Shown: positions 30,586 to 35,175 of the stretch, in pieces
Numbering within the stretch: the first letter of the stretch is position 1
Layout: every line of letters begins with the position of its first letter
Assembly (NCBI GenBank): GCA_030145395.1
Contig: JAQYVR010000140.1
Span: forward strand, 1-35,175
DNA length: 35,175 nt
Origin: Desulfobacteria bacterium
GTDB taxonomy: Bacteria > Desulfobacterota > Desulfobacteria > Desulfobacterales > C00003060
Reading direction: 5' to 3'
Program-made: the position numbers and the translations under genes
Notes under the pieces: generated by a model
Seen by the model: only the letters and a program-made list of their open reading frames with translations
Databases searched by the model: none
Told to the model about the DNA's origin: nothing

Positions 30586-33162
30586 GTGGTTGATTCTTTC
30601 AGCAGGAAGAGGCAGCAAAAGGCCCTCAAAGATGAGGGTGACAGGGAGCGCTTTGTCTTCAAGTATAAGGCCTTTCGTGAGGTCATCAGATACAACAATG
30701 AAGTCCTGATGACGATAGCCGATATGCAGGAAAAGGCCACGGGCGCCTTCCTCTTTGATAACGCCTATGTCCAGTCTTCCTATCAGGCGGCAGCCGATGG
30801 GATGAGAGCGATGATTGATAACCTGAATGTCCTGGTAAATGAGAAATATAAGGCTCTCATTATTCCGTTTGAGAAAAGCGACGAGGCGATCCGAAATCGC
30901 CTTGCCGTTAAGGTAGCTATTCCCAGAACAAGGCATGTCCTTCCTCTGGAGGAACTTGGGAAAGAGGCCATTCCATCGGCCGGCGGCAAGCTTGCCCACT
31001 TGGGAGAGCTTGCCAACATCTTAGATCTTCCAGTTCCCCCCGGCTTTGTGGTAACCACCCACGCTTACCTGACCTTCGTGGAACACAATCAGATTCAGAG
31101 TGTTCTGCATGAAAGAACCAGCAAGCTTGACATCCGCAATCATGACGCATTGACGGCCGCGAGCCGGGAAATGCAGCAACTGGTCAGAAGGGGAGAAGTG
31201 CCGGCGGAACTTGAAGCGGCCATCCTTGATGCATATCGGACCATGTGTAGAAGGGCTGCGACAGAAAGACTGAACGTCTCTTTGCGGAGCAGCGCAATGC
31301 ACGAAGACATCATGGCCAGCTTCGCGGGCCAGTATGAAACGGCTTTGAACGTGCGTGGCGAGGAGCTTCTGGCTCAATACACCAATATCTTAGCCAGCCA
31401 GTTCACCCCTCGAGCCATTTTCTATTATAAGGACAAGGGATTCAACGTTGAGGAAATGGCCATGGCGGTGGGTGTCATCGGCATGGTCCTGGCCAGGGCC
31501 AGCGGCATCATGTACTCGCGTGATCCTGGGAATCCGAAAGAGGATGTCATACTGATTAATGCAGTTTGGGGGCTTGGGCCCTATGCCGTTGGAGGTGTGG
31601 TCCCCACAGATAACTACAGGGTTTCCGGAGACGGCAAAATAAAGATCAGTCGCGAAGAGTCCGGTCGTCAGGATGTTATGCTGGTCGGTGACGCAGAAGG
31701 TGGTACCAAAGAAGTCGCTGTGCCCGAAGAATTGATGGGAAGACCCTGCCTGAACGATGAACAGATCGCAGAACTTGCTTCCTATGCCCGTATGGTGGAA
31801 GCTCATTTTGGTCAGCCTCAGGATATGGAGTGGGCCATGGACCAAGAGGGGCGGCTGTATCTCATGCAGTCCCGGTCATTGCGTGTTGCGTCTTTTGCTG
31901 TGGCTGATGAGAAGCGGCCGACTGTGGCCAAAGGGCGCAAGGTTCTCCTGGACAAGGGGACCATTGCTTGTCGCGGCGTTGGTGCCGGCTCTGTTCACAT
32001 GGTGAGAAGCGAAGAGGACTTGGCCGATTTTCCTGAAGGTGGCGTTCTGGTGGTGAGACACACTCACAATGAGTTTGCGGTGGTGCTTCAAAAGGCCTCT
32101 GCTGTTGTCTCGGACATTGGTACTGTCCTGGGGCACCTCGCCACGGTGGCCAGAGAGTACAATGTGCCGGCTATCTTTAATACTGAGAAAGCGACCAAGG
32201 TCCTGAGCAATGGCATGCAGGTGACGGTGGATGCCCTGTGTGCCAATGTCTATGAAGGTGTCGTAGAAGAAGTGCTGAGGGCAAAGAAGACCGATAAGGC
32301 CCCTGAGGCGTCTCCTGCATTAAGGCAACTACGAGATATCCTGAAAATGATAGCCCCCTTGAACCTGACCGATCCCAAGAGTCCGGATTTTAACCCCAAG
32401 GGGTGCAAAACGTTTCACGACATAACAAGATTTGCACATGAAGTCTCTCTGCAGGCCATGTTTGACTTGAGCAACGAGAGTCATTTTGCCGATAGGTGCA
32501 CGAAGCAATTGGTCTGCGACGTTCCGATGCAGTGGTGGATTATTGACCTGGAAGACGGCATTAGAGAAGGTGTCGAAGGTAAGAAGGTCACATGCGAGGA
32601 CATTGTATCTATCCCTATGCAGGCGATATGGGAAGGCATAACAGCCTTGCCCTGGAAAGGCCCTCCGCCGGTAGATGAGAAAGGATTCCTATCGATTCCG
32701 TGCGGGGCCACGATGGATCCCGGTATGGATCCTTTGGTTCGAAAGCGATTTGTTGATAAGAACTATATGATCATTTCCAAACACTTCTGCAGCTTGAATA
32801 GCCGTCTGGGGTTTCACTTCTCAACAACGGAAGCATACGTTGGTGATAACCCGAATGAAAACTACGTGAGTTTCATTTTCAAAGGGGGCGCAGCCGATCT
32901 TGATCGGAGGGTGAGGAGGGTCCGGTTTGTTGCAAGGCTCTTGGAAGAGTTTGACTTTCGAATAGAGATCAAGGACGATTCGCTCTTGGCCCGTCTGACG
33001 GGACACGACCAGGATTATCTGAAGGAACGTCTTAAGGTCTTGGGACACGTCATGACTCATACCAGACAACTCGACATGGTCATGTACAATGATGCCATGG
33101 TGCAGTATTATTACGAAGACATGTTAAGAGCAATCGAGTCTTTCGTGAATATAGCCCGTTAG
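30586..33162 (+). CDS. PEP synthase/PPDK-like protein: ATP-grasp and phosphohistidine domains, novel C-terminus
   Basis: 858 residues from GTG 30586, the first possible start after an in-frame TGA. Residues ~125-430 match the PEP synthase/PPDK ATP-binding domain: AGGKLAHLGELANILDLPVP, SLRSSAMHEDIMASFAGQYE, NAVWGLGPYAVGG and PQDMEWAMDQEGRLYLMQSR. Residues ~480-560 match the swivelling phosphohistidine domain, with the His in GTVLGHLATVAREYNVPA and GMQVTVDA. The PEP/pyruvate-binding barrel that should follow is absent. Instead about 270 residues (GCKTFHDITRFAHEVSLQAM to YNDAMVQYYYEDMLRAIESF) show no motif I know. It may transfer phosphate to another acceptor. The start region may be frameshifted (see findings). 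Downstream of the CBS-transporter genes. Confidence 0.82.
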   Translation: MVDSFSRKRQQKALKDEGDRERFVFKYKAFREVIRYNNEVLMTIADMQEKATGAFLFDNAYVQSSYQAAADGMRAMIDNLNVLVNEKYKALIIPFEKSDEAIRNRLAVKVAIPRTRHVLPLEELGKEAIPSAGGKLAHLGELANILDLPVPPGFVVTTHAYLTFVEHNQIQSVLHERTSKLDIRNHDALTAASREMQQLVRRGEVPAELEAAILDAYRTMCRRAATERLNVSLRSSAMHEDIMASFAGQYETALNVRGEELLAQYTNILASQFTPRAIFYYKDKGFNVEEMAMAVGVIGMVLARASGIMYSRDPGNPKEDVILINAVWGLGPYAVGGVVPTDNYRVSGDGKIKISREESGRQDVMLVGDAEGGTKEVAVPEELMGRPCLNDEQIAELASYARMVEAHFGQPQDMEWAMDQEGRLYLMQSRSLRVASFAVADEKRPTVAKGRKVLLDKGTIACRGVGAGSVHMVRSEEDLADFPEGGVLVVRHTHNEFAVVLQKASAVVSDIGTVLGHLATVAREYNVPAIFNTEKATKVLSNGMQVTVDALCANVYEGVVEEVLRAKKTDKAPEASPALRQLRDILKMIAPLNLTDPKSPDFNPKGCKTFHDITRFAHEVSLQAMFDLSNESHFADRCTKQLVCDVPMQWWIIDLEDGIREGVEGKKVTCEDIVSIPMQAIWEGITALPWKGPPPVDEKGFLSIPCGATMDPGMDPLVRKRFVDKNYMIISKHFCSLNSRLGFHFSTTEAYVGDNPNENYVSFIFKGGAADLDRRVRRVRFVARLLEEFDFRIEIKDDSLLARLTGHDQDYLKERLKVLGHVMTHTRQLDMVMYNDAMVQYYYEDMLRAIESFVNIAR

Positions 33163-33357
33163 GTAAAATGATTCCCAAAATACGTATGGCCGGCTGGAGT
33201 TGACGGCTTGAAAGGATTCGTCACAAAGCAGCACTATTCATTTCAAGTCAACAAGGACACTCCATAGATCGAAAAACAACGAATAAGAACTCAGCAGCAT
33301 CCTTGGCCGAAAATGACGCACTTTGTGTCCGAATGACGAACATTGAAGGAGAGGAGT

Positions 33358-33756
33358 ATGCCACAAAGGATTCTGGTTGTTGATGACGAACTCGATACGC
33401 TGATGCTGTTGAGGGTAATGATTGAAGGCAGCACCGACTACGAAGTGGAGACGACCAGCAATGGGTTTGAGGCGCTGAAAATCCTCAAGGGAAAGGATAT
33501 TGACTTGATCATTAGCGACCTCAGTATGCCCGGCCTGAACGGGCTGGAGCTTTTTGATGAAGTAAAGAATATCCGACCGGATATTCCTATCATCATCGTC
33601 ACAGCCTACGGTTCGCTTGAAATAGCTGACGAGGCCATGAAAAAAGGGGTTGCCGACTTCATCACCAAACCTTTCAGGAAGGATAATATACTCTTTACCA
33701 TCAACAGGGTCCTGGAACTCGCCAGGGTTCAAAGGGAGAATATCGAGCAAAAATAG
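33358..33756 (+). CDS. Single-domain response regulator (CheY-like)
   Basis: 132 residues from ATG 33358, with GGAGAGGAGT just upstream. The track's TTG at 33343 is less likely. Receiver features are VVDDELD, phosphoacceptor D54 in LIISDLSMPGLNG, the Thr/Ala of IIVTAYGS and the Lys of FITKPFRKDN. No output domain follows, only a short helix (LELARVQRENIEQK). It could receive phosphate from the truncated kinase on the opposite strand or from the kinases at 21-25 kb. It is the last gene of the plus-strand run. Confidence 0.92.
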   Translation: MPQRILVVDDELDTLMLLRVMIEGSTDYEVETTSNGFEALKILKGKDIDLIISDLSMPGLNGLELFDEVKNIRPDIPIIIVTAYGSLEIADEAMKKGVADFITKPFRKDNILFTINRVLELARVQRENIEQK

Positions 33757-33767
33757 GAGATGGAGCC

Positions 33768-33785
33768 CCACGGGTAAACCCGTGG
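33768..33785. repeat. Perfect hairpin CCACGGGT-AA-ACCCGTGG
   Basis: An 18-nt palindrome 12 nt after the receiver stop, followed by TCTTCT. It may end transcription. The 'CCCCACGGG..CCCGTGG' form also resembles end hairpins of IS200/IS605-type elements, but no transposase is present. Confidence 0.55.
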
Positions 33786-33921
33786 TCTTCTGCGAAGGCG
33801 GATAAAGGAGTAAGGCCCTTAAACGCATCGTCGTTGTCCAACACAGGCGATAAGGCTTTGAGAGCATTTATAGTAATTCTCATAGGTATGTTCCGTTTGC
33901 GGCGGTCTTTCTAAGCTGGAG

Positions 33922-34126
33922 GGGGGCATCCCTTTTTCAATCAGGTCAATCCCCCTTTTCGCTCGTGGGAGCATAATGCACGGAACTCTACAGGATAGGC
34001 ACACGTCAACACCCCTATACACCTGGTAGCCTGTTTGCAAATCAATCAAGACTGTGCAGAAGACAGTGCCGTTGTGGCACCTTTCAGGAAATAATCAGCG
34101 CCCTGACGTCAAAAAGGGATGCCCCC
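33922..34126. mobile_element. Possible MITE-like element with 16-bp terminal inverted repeats
   Basis: GGGGGCATCCCTTTTT (33922-33937) is the exact reverse complement of AAAAAGGGATGCCCCC (34111-34126), bounding 205 bp without a convincing gene. AAGCT occurs outside each end (33913-33917 and 34131-34135), a possible target duplication, although it is offset by 4 nt from the repeats. No transposase. The element type is unknown. Confidence 0.5.
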
Positions 34127-34518
34127 TGACAAGCTACCTAAAATGGTTCAAAACGGAACCTATTTTTGAGAACCGCTCTATGATAGGGCAGGGACTTAAA
34201 GACCTTGCCTTTCTTCTTGTGTGCGCTCCCTTCAGAGACAGGAACATGTAGATCACCCGGACGCCAAAGCCGCCTGTTAAGGGAAGAAGCCCGGACGCCG
34301 ACGGTGTCTCCAAGATTTCGCCGAGTTCCCATTTTGAGAATAGCGCTGATGGTTGCGCGCAAGCGCTTGAGAAGCGGTACTTCGTGCGAAATCTGAGCCT
34401 GACGCAGTAATTGGGCAAAAGAGGGGGGGGCAAAGGTTTCCATGAGTCGACAAGGGGATCTTGTGAGGTTGTGAACGCCTTTGGCGGATTATCCGGAGTG
34501 AACTCGAGGAGGGGTCTG
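34127..34518. other. Intergenic region, no feature seen
   Basis: 392 nt after the MITE-like element. The overlapping minus-strand ORFs of 137 and 101 codons are rich in Pro, Ser and Arg, lack ribosome sites and resemble no protein I know. I treat them as spurious, or as a decayed remnant of the region that once followed the truncated kinase. Confidence 0.4.
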
Positions 34519-35175
34519 TCAGTCGTTCGGTTCGATGGGTTTGCCACCCTTGTTGACCCTTGAGTAGCTTAACAGGTTATCGATAAGCTTGGACATCCGA
34601 TTGGCTCCGTCCACGGCATACGTAATGTACTCGTCAGCATCGTTGCTGAGCTGGCCCTGGCAAATCCTCCGCAGCATTCGAAGATGAGTGTTCACCGTTC
34701 GCAGCGGCTCTTGCAGATCATGGGAGGCAACATGGGCGAATCTCTCCAACTCCTCGTTGCTGCGTTCCAGTTCAGTGGCATAGCGTTCCAACTGCTTCTG
34801 TAAACGCTTGTGCTCCGTTATTTCCATTGTCAGTTGTTCGGCTGTCATAGTCAGCTTGGCGGTGCGTTCTTCAACGAGGCGTTCCAGCTCATCGTGGGCC
34901 TTTCTTAACGCCTCCTCTGCCTGTTTCCGAGCCAGGCGATCACCATGCTTGCTCACCACATCCGGGAGTACTGCCGGCAGCAGATCCAAATAGCCCATTC
35001 CGGAGTCCTTGATGATATAGTCGTTAACGCCGGCCTTGAGGGCTTCAACGGCAAGCTCTTCGGACCCTCTTCCTGTCAGAAGTACCAATGGCAAGGGGAC
35101 TTTTTCATCGAGAAGCTCCTTGCACAGTTCCAAGCCGGAGATTCCGGGCAAGCCATGGTCTATGACTACCAGATC
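34519..35175 (-). CDS. Receiver-HisKA kinase fragment, lacks the ATPase domain (5' partial)
   Basis: The frame is open to the window edge (DLVVIDHGLPGISG before the listed start), so the N-terminus lies outside. Visible are the end of a receiver with the phosphoacceptor Asp in VVIDHGLPG, a coiled coil (DELERLVEERTAKLTMTAEQ), and a HisKA domain with the His in FAHVASHDLQEPLR. Translation stops right after DNLLSYSRVNKGGKPIEPND, where related kinases continue into the HATPase domain. No ATPase domain is found in the following 390 nt in any frame. It is either a pseudogene or a dimerising phosphotransfer protein. The receiver is a close copy of the one at 22.2-22.6 kb. Confidence 0.8.
   Translation of the reverse strand, partial: DLVVIDHGLPGISGLELCKELLDEKVPLPLVLLTGRGSEELAVEALKAGVNDYIIKDSGMGYLDLLPAVLPDVVSKHGDRLARKQAEEALRKAHDELERLVEERTAKLTMTAEQLTMEITEHKRLQKQLERYATELERSNEELERFAHVASHDLQEPLRTVNTHLRMLRRICQGQLSNDADEYITYAVDGANRMSKLIDNLLSYSRVNKGGKPIEPND
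34964..35078. repeat. 115-bp duplicated block in a receiver gene, copy 2
   Basis: Identical to 22226-22340 in the same orientation. Flanking sequence on both sides drops to clearly lower but still recognisable identity, so the exact block stands out from ordinary paralogy. Confidence 0.9.

Noticed and set aside
33768-33785. Intact IS200/IS605 insertion
   Set aside because: Only a hairpin of similar style is present. There is no TnpA or TnpB coding sequence.
34134-34547. 137- and 101-codon minus-strand ORFs after the truncated kinase
   Set aside because: No ribosome site, odd composition and overlap with each other. They do not encode the missing ATPase domain.

Overview
The window looks like a chromosomal segment of an anaerobic, probably sulfate-reducing member of the Desulfobacterota (former Deltaproteobacteria). 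The main reasons are the siroheme-dependent heme genes ahbC and ahbD flanking hemB, a DsrE/DsrF-like protein, a FlgM gene paired with a FlgM-associated protein of the Desulfovibrio DVU0524 type, many PAS histidine kinases and CBS-domain proteins, and a mid-range base composition. The species cannot be named from the sequence alone.

Layout. 1-1543 (+): the end of a FadL/OmpP1-type outer membrane protein, a long inverted repeat and a DsrE-like gene. 1883-8393 (-): a shikimate-pathway operon, in transcription order aroF (type I-beta DAHP synthase with an N-terminal regulatory domain), aroB, a chorismate mutase-shikimate dehydrogenase fusion, aroA, aroK and aroC. No 3-dehydroquinate dehydratase gene is present. 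Upstream of aroF (8460-8682) is a regulatory leader missing from the ORF track: a promoter, a 33-residue leader peptide with Tyr-Tyr-Tyr-Tyr-Trp-His-Tyr, a 16-nt antiterminator segment, and an intrinsic terminator with a U tract. This is a complete candidate for ribosome-mediated tyrosine attenuation and is the most notable find.

8787-9544 (+): a sigma-28-like promoter drives a FlgM-associated gene and flgM. 9710-14285: an RNA-related group with a KptA-like protein that has lost its catalytic motifs, an unrecognised 759-residue helical protein, and a CCA-adding enzyme whose 3' end runs antisense into a tRNA-Arg(CCG) gene. 14516-16282: a ClpX-like AAA+ ATPase without the zinc domain. 16433-20121: ahbC-hemB-ahbD. 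20210-20818: a CBS-CBS-ACT protein.

21094-26892 (-): a signalling group with a Rossmann-PAS-PAS-PAS kinase, a single-domain receiver, a receiver-PAS kinase and a sigma-54 activator without a receiver. Divergent from the activator is a good -24/-12 promoter (27129-27144). It precedes a + strand run of CBS protein, SLC13-type anion transporter, small zinc-ribbon protein, CBS protein, a PEP-synthase-like protein lacking the C-terminal barrel, and a receiver. The simplest reading is that the kinases and activator control this transport and CBS module, but no ligand can be read from the sequence. 33757-34518 holds no convincing gene but contains a possible 205-bp MITE-like element. The window ends in a receiver-HisKA protein without an ATPase domain. 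Its receiver shares a 115-bp identical stretch with the kinase at 21094-22611.

The intergenic gaps are rich in inverted repeats. Some consist of 7- or 8-nt tandem units facing each other, and they interrupt operons that are otherwise tightly packed.
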